Source of the DNA: Candidatus Iainarchaeum sp.
GTDB taxonomy: Archaea > Iainarchaeota > Iainarchaeia > Iainarchaeales > JAGHAR01
Length of the DNA stretch: 5,467 nucleotides
Direction: 5' to 3'
NCBI GenBank assembly: GCA_021161405.1
Contig: JAGHAR010000004.1
Span: 1-5,467 of the forward strand
The notes beneath the pieces are model-generated. The model was not told where the DNA came from. It ran no database searches and saw only the letters and a program-made list of their open reading frames with translations. This document shows, one piece after another, positions 5,454 through 5,467 of the stretch. Position 1 is the first letter of the stretch. Each line of letters begins with the position of its first letter. The translations under genes and the position numbers were made by a program.

Positions 5454-5467
5454 ATGCCTCCCTTACC
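5454..5467 (+). CDS. Probable 5' end of another gene (truncated by window edge)
   Basis: Only the first codons are visible, reading MPPLP. The call rests on the ATG being 8 nt after AGGAG and 23 nt after the DUF72 stop in the same direction. Product cannot be assessed; an AT-rich stretch around 5425-5437 could alternatively supply its own promoter. Confidence 0.4.

Overview
The window looks like a piece of an A+T-rich archaeal chromosome. The evidence is a RecJ-like DHH nuclease of the archaeal type, an asymmetric Ap4A-hydrolase-type Nudix protein, very short intergenic gaps, and AT-rich TATA-like elements about 24-31 nt before the ATG of four genes, a spacing that implies leaderless transcripts. 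Shine-Dalgarno-like GGAG motifs appear only where a gene follows closely on another. The gene mix (a bacterial-type CoaE beside a lineage-type coiled-coil protein) would fit a small-genome archaeon such as a DPANN member. That placement is inference; no rRNA or other marker is present.

Layout. (1) Positions 2-331, plus strand: the 3' end of an unrecognised, arginine-rich, helical protein. (2) 328-1701, minus strand: a complete archaeal RecJ-like DHH/DHHA1 phosphoesterase with all metal-binding motifs intact. It converges on gene 1 so tightly that both stop codons lie inside one TTAA. (3) 1702-1796: a 95-bp divergent promoter region. (4) 1797-3068, plus: a 423-residue coiled-coil protein with a non-coiled centre and no ATPase motifs. 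(5) 3061-3618, plus: dephospho-CoA kinase (coaE), overlapping gene 4 by 8 nt with a good ribosome binding site, so probably translationally coupled to it. (6) 3619-3659: a short gap with an AT-rich inverted repeat and T-tracts, probably the coaE terminator together with the next promoter. (7) 3660-4247, plus: a transglutaminase-like protein in which the catalytic cysteine position appears to be aspartate. (8) 4281-4706, plus: a Nudix hydrolase, followed after 1 nt by (9) 4708-5430, a DUF72/YecE-family protein; these two form an obvious operon. (10) 5454 to the end: a probable start of another gene, preceded by AGGAG.

The genes do not form one obvious pathway. RecJ-like nuclease (DNA replication or repair), CoaE (last step of coenzyme A synthesis) and Nudix (nucleotide clean-up) are recognisable housekeeping functions. 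The coiled-coil protein, the transglutaminase-like protein and the 5' partial gene are unassigned, and DUF72 is a conserved family without an agreed function. I see no mobile element, CRISPR array, tRNA or rRNA. No gene-free stretch exceeds 100 bases.
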